NCBI GenBank assembly: GCA_003326195.1
Contig: LXQE01000154.1
Coordinates: forward strand, 23,818 to 77,974
Origin: Nostoc punctiforme NIES-2108
Lineage (GTDB): Bacteria > Cyanobacteriota > Cyanobacteriia > Cyanobacteriales > Nostocaceae
DNA length: 54,157 nucleotides
Direction: 5' to 3'
Position numbers and translations under genes: made by a program. Positions 42,223 to 51,456 of this stretch are shown here, piece by piece. Position 1 is the stretch's first letter, and every line of letters begins with the position of its first letter. Below the pieces are notes generated by a model. The model was not told the DNA's origin and ran no database searches. It saw nothing but the letters and a program-made list of their open reading frames with translations.

Positions 42223-44388
42223 ATGCAGGTACTACGTTGTTCCCCCAGAAAAGAAATCCTCAGTCTCAATGTCAGTTTGGGACGTGGCGGTGAAGCTTGT
42301 GTTTATGCTGTGCCATCCGATAACGAATTGGTGGCGAAGATTTACCACAAGCCAACCACTGCCCATGCTGAAAAACTCCAGGCAATGCTTGCTAACCCGC
42401 CAGAAAACCCTACGGCGAGTTTAGGGCATATCTCTATCGCTTGGCCAGAGGATTTATTACGGGCGGCAGATGGCAAAAATAGCATCCTGGGCTTTTTGAT
42501 GCCACGGATTCAGGGGATGCGTCCAATCATCGACTTTTACAACCCCAGAACCCGTCGGCAACATTGCCCCCTATTCAACTATCAGTACCTGCTCCGCACG
42601 GCTCGTAACTTGGCGGCAGCTTTTGCCGCTTTGCACGCTAGTGGATATTGCATTGGTGATGTGAACGAGTCTAATATCCTCGTCAGTGATACAGCACTGG
42701 TGACTTTGATAGACACAGACTCTTTCCAAGTAACCGACCCAAACAGCAATGTTGTTTATCGCTGTCCAGTAGGTAAACCAGAGTTTACTCCACCAGAACT
42801 ACAAAATAAAACTTTTGCCCAGCACGATCGCGAAATCTCTCACGATTTATTTGGGTTAGGGGTGCTAGTATTTCAACTCTTAATGGAAGGCACCCACCCA
42901 TTTTCGGGGATTTTTCAAGGTGCGATTGAGCCACCACCTTACGAAGCACGCATTGCATCAGGTCATTTCACTTACAGCGAAAAACGTTACGTACCCTACT
43001 TGCCGACGCCCATCGCCCCCCCTTGGGAAATTCTCCATCCCAGTTTACAGGAATTATTTGTCCGTTGTTTTGAAGAGGGTCATAACAACCCACAACTACG
43101 CCCCAGTGCCCAGACTTGGCTCTCAGCCATCGCTGAAGCCGAAGAGTCCCTGATTACCTGCACGACAAATCCCCAGCATCGCTACAACAACCACATGCGT
43201 AGCTGTCCGTGGTGCGAACGTACCGTGCGACTAGGTGGACGCGACCCCTTCCCATCACATCGGGCTATAGAAGCTAGAGAACATCTCCAACCGCGAATCA
43301 AAGCGAGAAAACGCTACAATCAGACACCGCATTTTCCCCAGCGAGCCATGTCACCGCAGCTAGCTAATTACTGGCAGCCAATAATGACTCCCAGCGGTTC
43401 ATATAAACCTTCCAAAAAGTCAAAGTTGTACCCGATTATTTGTTGTTTGCTGGGTTTTGGTTTATTGGGATATGCAGACGTAATGATTAAATTTACTCAG
43501 CCGTTGGTTTCCCAAAATGCTTACACCCAACAAACAATCAAATCTTCCCAGCCAAATAATAAACTCAGCTTCGCTGATTCTTATCAGCAAGGTTATATTG
43601 CTTACAAAGAGCGGGACTATGAAAAAGCAATTGTCAATTTCAGCCAAGCAATTGAACAAGAACCTACACACGCTAGAGCAATTGTAAATCGTGGCAATGC
43701 CCGCTATAACCTGAAAGACTATGAAGGCGCAGTTACAGATTATAGCCAAGCTCTGAAAATCAATCCCAATCAAACCAAAGCTCTGGTAAATCGGGGCAAT
43801 GCTCGCTATATGCTCGCCGAATATAGTAACGATCCCGATCGAGAATATAATCTAGCGATCGCAGACTATAATCGAGCCATCGGTTTGGATAATAATGAAA
43901 TTGAAGCTTATGTCAGACGGGGGATTGTCCGCGCCCAAATGGCTAAATACAGCGGTGAATCTCAACAAGCTTACAAAAAAGCGATCGCAGATTTTACTCA
44001 AGCCATACAACTTAATGTCTCCAAAGCCGAAGCTTACTTCCAGCGGGGTGTTGTTTATTATCAAATCGCTCAATATAGCAGCAATTATCAGCAAGAATAT
44101 AATCAAGCGATCGCTGACTTTAACCAAGCATTAACTCTAAGCCCTAAACTAGCAAAAGCATATCTCAAACGAGGTATGGTTCGCTATGAACTGGCACAAT
44201 ATGGCGGTAGTGAAGCTAACAAAAACCAAACAAAAGCTGTCGAAGATATACAGGCATCTGCCAAAATATTTCTTGAGCAAGATGACATGGATAATTATCA
44301 ACAAGCACTCAGTAATATGTGTGTAGTCATTGAAAACAAATGTGACCCTTTATTCCAAGGCTCAAGTAACATGGAAAAAACTAACTAG
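42223..44388 (+). CDS. TerY-P-type protein kinase with zinc motif, membrane helix and TPR domain
   Basis: A 721-residue kinase. The glycine loop is LGRGGEACVY (19-28), Lys39 is in VAKIY, the catalytic loop is CIGDVNESNILV (Asp146, Asn151; Gly replaces the usual His-Arg), and the metal-binding motif reads DTD (164-166) rather than DFG. These departures are typical of the TerY-linked kinase group. A zinc-binding motif (Cys313, His319, His324, Cys328-x2-Cys331) follows, then a membrane helix (about 404-422) and five or six TPR units (about 450-690). A terminator follows the gene. Confidence 0.88.
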   Translation: MQVLRCSPRKEILSLNVSLGRGGEACVYAVPSDNELVAKIYHKPTTAHAEKLQAMLANPPENPTASLGHISIAWPEDLLRAADGKNSILGFLMPRIQGMRPIIDFYNPRTRRQHCPLFNYQYLLRTARNLAAAFAALHASGYCIGDVNESNILVSDTALVTLIDTDSFQVTDPNSNVVYRCPVGKPEFTPPELQNKTFAQHDREISHDLFGLGVLVFQLLMEGTHPFSGIFQGAIEPPPYEARIASGHFTYSEKRYVPYLPTPIAPPWEILHPSLQELFVRCFEEGHNNPQLRPSAQTWLSAIAEAEESLITCTTNPQHRYNNHMRSCPWCERTVRLGGRDPFPSHRAIEAREHLQPRIKARKRYNQTPHFPQRAMSPQLANYWQPIMTPSGSYKPSKKSKLYPIICCLLGFGLLGYADVMIKFTQPLVSQNAYTQQTIKSSQPNNKLSFADSYQQGYIAYKERDYEKAIVNFSQAIEQEPTHARAIVNRGNARYNLKDYEGAVTDYSQALKINPNQTKALVNRGNARYMLAEYSNDPDREYNLAIADYNRAIGLDNNEIEAYVRRGIVRAQMAKYSGESQQAYKKAIADFTQAIQLNVSKAEAYFQRGVVYYQIAQYSSNYQQEYNQAIADFNQALTLSPKLAKAYLKRGMVRYELAQYGGSEANKNQTKAVEDIQASAKIFLEQDDMDNYQQALSNMCVVIENKCDPLFQGSSNMEKTN

Positions 44389-44446
44389 AAACAAGTAAGT
44401 TTTGTTACTAGCATATTGTTGGTTTTGATTGAAAAAATCAAGCCTG

Positions 44447-44474
44447 ACTAGGGTTAGCGCCAGCTAACCCTAGT
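44447..44474 (+). terminator. rho-independent-type terminator of the TerY-P operon
   Basis: ACTAGGGTTAGC (44447-44458) pairs with its exact complement at 44463-44474 around GCCA, followed by TATTTTAT. It lies about 60 bases after the kinase stop and separates the operon from the polysaccharide locus. Confidence 0.8.
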
Positions 44475-44714
44475 TATTTTATAGGTGATATTTTTATTTG
44501 CTTGAGTAATTTATTTCTATATTTATAGATATTCATAGAGCTTTTATATAGAAAAGATTTTAATTTATCTTTCCTTTATAATTTCATCGGAAATTACAGT
44601 TAGATTATTGACGGAGAAACAGAAATCAGAAATACATTTCTCTCCCTTTAAGTGCATCCTCTTCATCTCGAAAAGTCAAATAATCATATCCCTACAAATC
44701 TCCGAGGTAATTGC

Positions 44715-45488
44715 ATGAAAGCGGTGATTTTGGCTGGAGGTCTTGGTACACGCCTCAGTGAAGAAACCAGTGTTAGACCCAAGCCGATGGTTGAGATTGG
44801 TGGTAAGCCAATTCTCTGGCACATAATGAAAACATATTCTGCCCACGGCATTAATGATTTCATCATTTGTTGCGGTTATAAAGGTTACATCATTAAAGAG
44901 TATTTTGCTAACTACTTCTTACACATGTCAGATGTTACCTTTGACATGCGCTTTAACCAGATGAACGTGCATTCTGGTTATGCAGAACCCTGGCGTGTCA
45001 CCTTAGTAAATACGGGTGATAATACAATGACAGGCGGCCGCTTAAAGCGAATCAGTGAACATCTTGGTAACGAGACTTTTTGCTTTACTTATGGCGATGG
45101 TGTCAGTAATATTAATATCACTGAGCTAGTTAAATTTCATAAAGAACAAAGTAGCTTAGGAACACTCACAGCCGTTCAACCAGCCGGACGTTTTGGTGCT
45201 ATTTCTTTAGGATATGAGCAAACCAAAATCACCAGCTTTCGGGAAAAACCTGAAGGTGATGGAGCTTGGATTAATGGCGGCTATTTTGTCTTAGAACCAG
45301 AAGTAATCAACTTAATTGCTGATGACTCTACAGTGTGGGAGCAAGAACCATTAGAAAAGCTAGCTGATATGGAACAGCTATCTGCTTTCAGACATGATGG
45401 CTTTTGGCAACCGATGGATACTTTACGTGATAAAAACTATCTCGAAGGGCTGTGGAAAAACAACCAAGCTCCTTGGAAGGTATGGTAA
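44715..45488 (+). CDS. rfbF: glucose-1-phosphate cytidylyltransferase
   Basis: A 257-residue nucleotidyltransferase making CDP-glucose, the first step to CDP-3,6-dideoxyhexoses and related sugars. The start is ATG 44715 (MKAVILAGGLGTRLSEETS). Other features are RPKPMVEIGGKPILWHIMK, the CDP-specific FICCGYKGYIIKEYF, FTYGDGVSNINI and DGFWQPMDTLRDKNYL. The usual next gene, CDP-glucose 4,6-dehydratase, is not in the window. It opens the polysaccharide locus. Confidence 0.92.
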   Translation: MKAVILAGGLGTRLSEETSVRPKPMVEIGGKPILWHIMKTYSAHGINDFIICCGYKGYIIKEYFANYFLHMSDVTFDMRFNQMNVHSGYAEPWRVTLVNTGDNTMTGGRLKRISEHLGNETFCFTYGDGVSNINITELVKFHKEQSSLGTLTAVQPAGRFGAISLGYEQTKITSFREKPEGDGAWINGGYFVLEPEVINLIADDSTVWEQEPLEKLADMEQLSAFRHDGFWQPMDTLRDKNYLEGLWKNNQAPWKVW

Positions 45489-45524
45489 GGAGAGTTGGGG
45501 GAGCAGGGGGAGCAGAGGAGAATA

Positions 45525-45572
45525 ACCAATGCCCAATGCCCAATGCCCCATGCCCAATGCCCCATGCCCAAT
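45525..45572. repeat. heptamer tandem repeats
   Basis: Six to seven units of the CCCAATG / CCCCATG heptamers lie between rfbF and the oxidase gene. This is the same word family, in the opposite orientation, as the arrays at 4645 and 19560. Confidence 0.8.
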
Positions 45573-45613
45573 GACTTTATGAATTTACTGTAATTTGAAG
45601 TGCGATAATACTA

Positions 45614-46828
45614 ATGTATGATTTTGCGATTATAGGTGGGGGAATAGTTGGACTCTCGACAGCGTTGGCTTTAGGAAAGCGCTATCCCAATGCCCGGATT
45701 TTAGTACTAGAAAAAGAGAGTCAATGGGCATTTCACCAAACTGGCAATAATAGCGGGGTAATTCATTCTGGTATTTACTACAAGCCAGGGAGTTTCAAAG
45801 CTAAATTTTGTCGTGATGGTTCTCGTTCAATGGTAGAATTCTGCCAAGAGCATGGAATTGACCATGAAGTTTGTGGTAAGGTAATTGTTGCAACTGAAGA
45901 ACAAGAGCTACCACGCTTAGAAAATCTCTACCAACGCGGCTTAGACAATGGCATAGAAGTCCAGAGAATCAGCCCCGAAGAAATTAAGGAAATTGAACCT
46001 CACGTAAGATGTGTAGGTGGAATTCGGGTATCTTCAACTGGTATTGTTAATTACAAGCAAGTTTGTTTGAAATATGCCCAGCTAATTCAACAGCAGGGTG
46101 GAGATTTACACCTGAATACAAAAGTCCTGAAAATCTCTCCAAGTGGTAAAAATCAGGTACTGCAAACAAACAAAGGTAACTTTGAAACCCGCTTTGTAAT
46201 TAATTGTACTGGATTGCATAGCGATCGCACCGCCAAACTAGGGCAAGTTGAACCCCAAGCCAAAATTGTGCCATTCCGGGGAGAATACTACGAACTCACC
46301 CCAGAAAAACGCTATCTAGTCAAAACACTAATCTACCCAGTTCCCAATCCAGATTTCCCCTTCCTGGGTGTCCACTTTACCCGGATGATTGATGGTAGCG
46401 TCCATGCAGGGCCAAACGCAGTTTTATCCCTCAAACGCGAAGGCTACAAAAAAACCGACTTTGACTTACGAGATTTTCTGGAAGTCATCACCTATCCCGG
46501 TTTCTGGAAGTTAGCAGCTAAACACGCTGATGAAGGCATTCAAGAAATCATTCGTTCTTTTAGCAAAGCAGCCTTTACCAGAAGTTTGCAAAAACTAATT
46601 CCTGAAGTCCAAGCAGAAGACTTAGTTCCCACCCATGCAGGAGTTCGCGCTCAAGCCTTAATGAATGATGGCAAGCTTGTAGACGACTTTTTGATTGTTT
46701 CTGGTCAAAACTCCATTCATGTTTGCAATGCTCCTTCTCCTGCTGCTACATCTTCTCTAGAAATCGGCAAAGCGCTTGTGGCAGAAATTCCCCAACTTTC
46801 GCATCTAGAGAGTGTAGTCACTGCATAG
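45614..46828 (+). CDS. lhgO: L-2-hydroxyglutarate oxidase (LhgO family)
   Basis: A 404-residue FAD-dependent oxidase. The FAD fold is IIGGGIVGLSTALAL (6-20), followed by HQTGNNSGVIHSGIYYKPGS, which is diagnostic of L-2-hydroxyglutarate oxidase, then VINCTGLHSDRTA, VPFRGEYYEL, VHFTRMIDGSVHAGPNAVL and THAGVRAQ. The family converts L-2-hydroxyglutarate to 2-oxoglutarate. Its position in a sugar locus with two 2-oxoglutarate dioxygenases is notable. A sugar-acid substrate is possible but there is no direct evidence. Confidence 0.88.
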   Translation: MYDFAIIGGGIVGLSTALALGKRYPNARILVLEKESQWAFHQTGNNSGVIHSGIYYKPGSFKAKFCRDGSRSMVEFCQEHGIDHEVCGKVIVATEEQELPRLENLYQRGLDNGIEVQRISPEEIKEIEPHVRCVGGIRVSSTGIVNYKQVCLKYAQLIQQQGGDLHLNTKVLKISPSGKNQVLQTNKGNFETRFVINCTGLHSDRTAKLGQVEPQAKIVPFRGEYYELTPEKRYLVKTLIYPVPNPDFPFLGVHFTRMIDGSVHAGPNAVLSLKREGYKKTDFDLRDFLEVITYPGFWKLAAKHADEGIQEIIRSFSKAAFTRSLQKLIPEVQAEDLVPTHAGVRAQALMNDGKLVDDFLIVSGQNSIHVCNAPSPAATSSLEIGKALVAEIPQLSHLESVVTA

Positions 46829-47259
46829 ATATCATAGTTGTTATTTCCGGGACTGCTGACGTAAGGGATGAATCTTGTATAGTGGGCATCTTTCTTTGCC
46901 TGCCTCGAAATATAAGGGACGAGTAAGATACCCATCCTACAACAAACAAAAAAGTGTCGTGCATCAATTCAGAACCGCTATAGAGTGCTTCTACCCAATG
47001 GGTTAGTCGGCAAACTATGTAATGACTTTATATATAGCGCTTCTAGGTTGAGTCCAATGACCTCCAACCTCAAGAAAAGGGGTAAGATTCAAAGCCTCTC
47101 TCCTAAAAGTAGAGAGGTTTGGAGAGGTCAAGTTATTGCATACAAACGAAAAATATAGCGGTTTCCTTCTAGATGCAACACACTCTAGGGCGTACATCTG
47201 TGCGTCCATGCTAAACGAAGAATTTAACTCATCAACACAATACAAAGGAATTAACCACA
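46829..47259. other. intergenic region with a dispersed repeat
   Basis: About 430 bases. At about 47091-47126 CTCTCTCCTAAAAGTAGAGAGG is a small hairpin inside a CCTCTC-rich dispersed word. The rest probably holds the promoter of the following six or seven genes. No credible coding frame. Confidence 0.4.
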
Positions 47260-48288
47260 ATGAAAATATTAGTAACTGGAACAGAAGGCTATCTAGGTTC
47301 GTTATTACCGCCTCTGTTAATCGAACGAGGACATGAAGTTATTGGTCTAGATACCGGCTTCTATAAAGTTGGTTGGCTGTACAACCCTAGTGGAGTCACA
47401 CCCAAAACTCTGAATAAAGATATCCGCAACATCACCCCTGATGATTTGGAAGGTATTGAAGCCATAGTTCACATGGCGGAACTCTCCAACGACCCAGCCG
47501 GACAATTGGCACCAAATATTACCTACGAAATTAATCATGTAGGTTCAGTTCGTCTAGCTAGCCTGGCTAAGGCTATGGGTGTGCGTCGCTTCGTATATAT
47601 GTCTTCGTGTAGTGTCTACGGTGTTGCTACCGCAGGTGATGTCACAGAAGAATCCCCAGTGAATCCCCAAACAGCCTACGCAGAATGCAAAACTCTCGTA
47701 GAAAGAGATGTCAGACCACTCGCTGACGATGACTTCTCTCCCACCTTTATGCGGAATGCGACAGCTTTTGGTGCTTCTCCCAGAATGCGCTTCGATATTG
47801 TTTTAAACAACTTAGCAGGGTTGGCATGGACTAGCAAAGAAATCAAAATGATTAGTGATGGCACACCTTGGCGGCCATTAGTCCACGCATTGGATATTTG
47901 CAAAGCAATAGTTTGCGCCTTAGAAGCACCACGAGACATTGTACATAACCAAATCTTCAACGTGGGAGATACAGCAAATAACTATCGCGTTAAAGAAATC
48001 GCGGAAATTATTGCTGATGTTTTCCCAGATTGTAAATTGTCCTTTGGTGACAACGGCGCAGATAACCGCAGCTATCGCGTATCCTTCGAGAAAATCAACA
48101 CAATCCTACCCGGATTTAAATGTGATTGGAATGCCCGACTTGGTGCCCAGCAGCTATTTGATTTATTCAGTCAAATACACATGGCTGAAGATACTTTCTT
48201 GTTTAGAGGATTTACTCGCTTAAAACAGCTAGAGTATCTAATTCGCACAGAACAAATTGACAAAGATTTTTTCTGGAATAAAAAGTAG
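47260..48288 (+). CDS. NAD-dependent sugar-nucleotide epimerase/dehydratase
   Basis: A 342-residue extended short-chain dehydrogenase. The NAD fold is VTGTEGYLGSLLPPLL, the catalytic Ser region is VYMSSCSVYGVA, and the Tyr-x3-Lys pair is TAYAECKTLVE. FRNAT-like FMRNATAFG and RPLVHALDICKAI are typical of NDP-sugar enzymes. The substrate is likely the CDP- or dTDP-sugar of this locus; it could replace the missing 4,6-dehydratase or act later, which cannot be decided from sequence. Confidence 0.88.
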   Translation: MKILVTGTEGYLGSLLPPLLIERGHEVIGLDTGFYKVGWLYNPSGVTPKTLNKDIRNITPDDLEGIEAIVHMAELSNDPAGQLAPNITYEINHVGSVRLASLAKAMGVRRFVYMSSCSVYGVATAGDVTEESPVNPQTAYAECKTLVERDVRPLADDDFSPTFMRNATAFGASPRMRFDIVLNNLAGLAWTSKEIKMISDGTPWRPLVHALDICKAIVCALEAPRDIVHNQIFNVGDTANNYRVKEIAEIIADVFPDCKLSFGDNGADNRSYRVSFEKINTILPGFKCDWNARLGAQQLFDLFSQIHMAEDTFLFRGFTRLKQLEYLIRTEQIDKDFFWNKK

Positions 48289-48292
48289 CTAA

Positions 48293-48508
48293 AGTCGCCT
48301 AGCCGCAACGGACAAAGAATCTAAGCTTCCGAATCAAATAGCGTTGATTCGGGCTTATTCCATCCATCAAATTATTTGCAATCAGCGAGTTAAATTTTAT
48401 GGTGCTCATCTCAGCATTAGTAAACGAGTTAGCCATCTGAAAGCTAAAGAAATTGCCGCTGGACTGCATCGCTACATTTTGAGAAAAAGCCAAAGAAACA
48501 AAGCCTAA
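48293..48508 (+). other. possible short unrecognised gene or gene remnant
   Basis: The frame is open for 71 codons (LAATDKESKLPNQIALIRAY, then SIHQIICNQRVKFYGAHLSI and SKRVSHLKAKEIAAGLHRYI). Its composition is more protein-like than chance, but it has no ATG; only a TTG near 48344 could start it. It may be the end of a former gene between the epimerase and the first GT2 gene. Confidence 0.3.
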
Positions 48509-48542
48509 GCTCTTAAATTTCTCTTGAAGACTAAAGCAGAAG

Positions 48543-49496
48543 ATGAATAAATTGCTGACTATCGCAATTCCTACATTCAATCGTGCCCAGATTTTAGATA
48601 AACAACTTACTTGGTTAGCCAAATCTATTAAAGGGTTTGAGTCTGACTGTGAAATCTTTATTTCTGATAATTGTTCTACAGATAATACCCAAGAAGTTAT
48701 TAAAAAGTGGCAGATAATTCTTGGTAATGTAACATTTAGATCAAATAGAAATAGGGAAAATATTGGGGTAATGGGTAATATTGCTTGTTGCTTAAAAGCC
48801 CCAAATAGTAAATATGTTTGGACAATTGGTGATGACGATCCAATTCAAGAGAGAACCCTAAATTATGTGTTAACAACACTAAAAAAACATTCAGATTTAG
48901 CACTAATGTTTTTAAACTTCTCTGGTCGTCAAAAACAAACAGGTCAACTTGTTGTCGAACGCTGGTTAAATAGTGATAACGACGAATTAAGAGTTGATGG
49001 TAAAACTGTATTTCAAAGTTATCTGAATGAAAATTTTGGTGGTGTACTTTTTATATCAGCAGCAATTTATCGCACAAATCTAGTGCAACGCGCTTTACAA
49101 AAATGGCCGTCTGCTACTAATAATTGGGCATCTCAAGCATATTGGACTGCATTTTGTGCTGCTCATGGAAGTGTCATCGTCACTAAAGACACTTATTTAG
49201 AATGTACTATGGGCGCTAGTCTTTTGGATCTCGACCCAACATGGAACTTTAAAATGCGATATGCGTACATACCTGAAGTTTATATAAAGCTACTAAAGGT
49301 AGGATATCCCCATAAATTTTGTCAGAAAATGATTTGGCAGAATTTCCATCAAAAAACTGACTTGAAAATCCTATTAGGTGCTTTAAAACGTTGGCCTTTA
49401 TTGACAATCAAGATATTTATTCCTTACCTACGTTTGTTAAGCATATCAGCTTGGGCAATTCTTTTTCCACCCAAAGAGCTAGAAACTAACCTGTAA
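48543..49496 (+). CDS. GT2 family glycosyltransferase, copy 1
   Basis: A 317-residue GT-A glycosyltransferase: LLTIAIPTFNRAQIL, EIFISDNCSTDNTQEVI, then the donor/metal site WTIGDDDPIQERTLNYVL. The second half (FGGVLFISAAIYRTNLVQ; DTYLECTMGAS) matches the abequosyltransferase-like GT2 branch, which uses CDP-deoxy sugars; this fits the rfbF gene. A hydrophobic C-terminal helix may sit at the membrane. It is about half identical to the next gene by eye. Confidence 0.88.
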   Translation: MNKLLTIAIPTFNRAQILDKQLTWLAKSIKGFESDCEIFISDNCSTDNTQEVIKKWQIILGNVTFRSNRNRENIGVMGNIACCLKAPNSKYVWTIGDDDPIQERTLNYVLTTLKKHSDLALMFLNFSGRQKQTGQLVVERWLNSDNDELRVDGKTVFQSYLNENFGGVLFISAAIYRTNLVQRALQKWPSATNNWASQAYWTAFCAAHGSVIVTKDTYLECTMGASLLDLDPTWNFKMRYAYIPEVYIKLLKVGYPHKFCQKMIWQNFHQKTDLKILLGALKRWPLLTIKIFIPYLRLLSISAWAILFPPKELETNL

Positions 49497-49534
49497 CCAT
49501 TCATATCTCAATTTCTTAACTACTATTTTTTACT

Positions 49535-50542
49535 ATGCAGAAATTACTGACCATTGCTATACCGACTTATAATCGTGCTGAATTACTGGATAAACAGTTA
49601 GCATGGCTAGCTCAAGCTATCAAAGGTTTTGAAGATGATTGTGAAATATTAGTTTCTGATAATTATTCAACAGACAATACTCAGGATGTAATTAAAAAAT
49701 GGCAAATAATACTTAACAGTATCCCATTTAAATCAAATAAAAATCCTCAGAATTTAGGCGTTGTCAAAAATATTATGTATTGCCTAAATTCTACTACAAC
49801 AAAATATGTTTGGACGATTGGTGATGATGACCCAATTCAAGATAGAGCTATTGCTTATGTGATTAGCAAACTTAAGCGATATGAAGATTTATCATTATTG
49901 TTTCTCAACTTTTCCGGTCGGAACCAAATTACTGGTGAACCAGTTCATCCACCAACAATTGTTGGTAATCGCTGGTTTGATATAGATAGTGAAGATGGTG
50001 ATGGTGATGGTAAAGCTATATTTGAGCATTGTTTCTCAAAAAGTGTCGGTGCAGTCATTTTTCTGACTGCGACAATCTACCGCACTGATTTAGTGAAACG
50101 CGCTCTACAAAATTGGCAAGATGCTGAGAATAACTGGATATCTTTAGCGTATTTAGCCGGTTATTGTGCTTCTAATGGTCGTGTAATTGTCACGAAAGAG
50201 ACTTATTTGGAATGTGTTGTGGGTGTGAGTTATTGGCAGAAAGAACCAAAATCTGCACTTTTAATGCAATACAAACATATACCCGAAGTAATTTTGAAAT
50301 TGGAGCAGAGTGGATATTCTAAGCAGTTTTGTCGGCGGATGCTTTTGCAAAACGGTAAAGAAGTCAACTTAAAAGTTTTCTTAGGTGCTTTAAGAAGATG
50401 GCCTATGTCTGCCATTCAGACAGTAGTCCCATTTTTGGCTTTAGTCGGTTTATGTGCTTTTGACGTGATGATTTCTAAAGAATTTAGTTTAGCAGAATCA
50501 AATGAAATACCTGCTCAAGAAATACGGAGCTATAAGCCATAA
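49535..50542 (+). CDS. GT2 family glycosyltransferase, copy 2
   Basis: A 335-residue paralogue of the preceding gene: LLTIAIPTYNRAELLDKQL, EILVSDNYSTDNTQDVI, VWTIGDDDPIQDRAIAYV, ETYLECVVGVSYW. Differences are a 10-residue acidic insertion (DSEDGDGDGKAIF) and a longer C-terminal tail. The order and spacing indicate a tandem duplication; the two enzymes probably add successive or alternative sugars. Confidence 0.88.
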   Translation: MQKLLTIAIPTYNRAELLDKQLAWLAQAIKGFEDDCEILVSDNYSTDNTQDVIKKWQIILNSIPFKSNKNPQNLGVVKNIMYCLNSTTTKYVWTIGDDDPIQDRAIAYVISKLKRYEDLSLLFLNFSGRNQITGEPVHPPTIVGNRWFDIDSEDGDGDGKAIFEHCFSKSVGAVIFLTATIYRTDLVKRALQNWQDAENNWISLAYLAGYCASNGRVIVTKETYLECVVGVSYWQKEPKSALLMQYKHIPEVILKLEQSGYSKQFCRRMLLQNGKEVNLKVFLGALRRWPMSAIQTVVPFLALVGLCAFDVMISKEFSLAESNEIPAQEIRSYKP

Positions 50543-50592
50543 GCTACTAAATTACTGATAAATCGACATTGAAATTAGAAAGAGTTTACCAC

Positions 50593-51435
50593 ATGTTTAA
50601 TCTAATTAAACGCAAATTATCTACATTATCTGCTGACTTTGAATATTATGTAGCTCGTTGGAAGCATAGCAGAAATCTGCCAGCATTGGAAGGGCGCGAT
50701 CGCAACATCCTGAAGGCTCTCAAAAAAGACGGTGTTTATGTCACAACCCTAGCAGATTTAGGGTTAACTTCTAGCTGCGAACTGCTCAAAGCTGCTTACC
50801 AGCAATTGTCTCAGATGGAAAATCCCAACAACGACCATCTAGATGAAAAGTTGCCACAAATTTACACAGTTACAGGTTTACCAGAATTTTATGCCTGGGC
50901 AATGGAGAAAAGACTTCTCAATCTCATCGAAAACTATATTGGTCTGCCTATTGCTTTTCACGGTGTACATTTACGTAAAGATTTCCCTAGCAAACATCAG
51001 TTTGGCACGCTACTATGGCATAGCGATGCCGAAGACCGTCGCATTATCAAAATCTTTATTTACTTGAATGATGTAGAAGAAAAAACTGGGCCTTTTGAAT
51101 ACATTCCCCGCTCTTTAACTTCCTTGTTTAGTTGGAATTATATTCGGCTTTTCTACAAACTTTGGAAGTCAGGTTATATGGGCATTGACGATGAAGAAGT
51201 AAAACCGGTCATCCCCAAATCAGCCTGGAAATCCTGCCCAGGCCCAGCAGGTACAGTCATTCTTGTAGATACGAAAAATGCTTTGCATCACGGCACAGTC
51301 CGTACAGAAGAACGCTCAACACTATTCTTTTGTTATACCGCCAACCCTCCTGAAAGACCAGAACTCTGTACACAATACTGGGATGATACTTATCCCAGAG
51401 CAGAGTTAAGGCAACAAATAGAAAATGGCCGATAG
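50593..51435 (+). CDS. PhyH-like Fe(II)/2-oxoglutarate dioxygenase, copy 1
   Basis: A 280-residue double-stranded beta-helix oxygenase. Iron ligands are His143 and Asp145 (LWHSDAEDRR) and His233 (NALHHGTVRTEER); Arg241 is placed to bind 2-oxoglutarate. IYLNDVEEKTGPFEYIPRS is the usual phytanoyl-CoA dioxygenase-like strand pair. ATG 50593 (MFNLIKRK) is preferred over a TTG eight codons upstream. In a polysaccharide locus it may hydroxylate a sugar or lipid-linked intermediate. It is followed by a close paralogue. Confidence 0.82.
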   Translation: MFNLIKRKLSTLSADFEYYVARWKHSRNLPALEGRDRNILKALKKDGVYVTTLADLGLTSSCELLKAAYQQLSQMENPNNDHLDEKLPQIYTVTGLPEFYAWAMEKRLLNLIENYIGLPIAFHGVHLRKDFPSKHQFGTLLWHSDAEDRRIIKIFIYLNDVEEKTGPFEYIPRSLTSLFSWNYIRLFYKLWKSGYMGIDDEEVKPVIPKSAWKSCPGPAGTVILVDTKNALHHGTVRTEERSTLFFCYTANPPERPELCTQYWDDTYPRAELRQQIENGR

Positions 51436-51456
51436 TCTATTAAAGGTAGTCATGCA

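Noticed and set aside
48299..48622. 107-codon minus-strand frame
   Set aside because: It covers the start of the first GT2 gene in antisense and has no recognisable motif.
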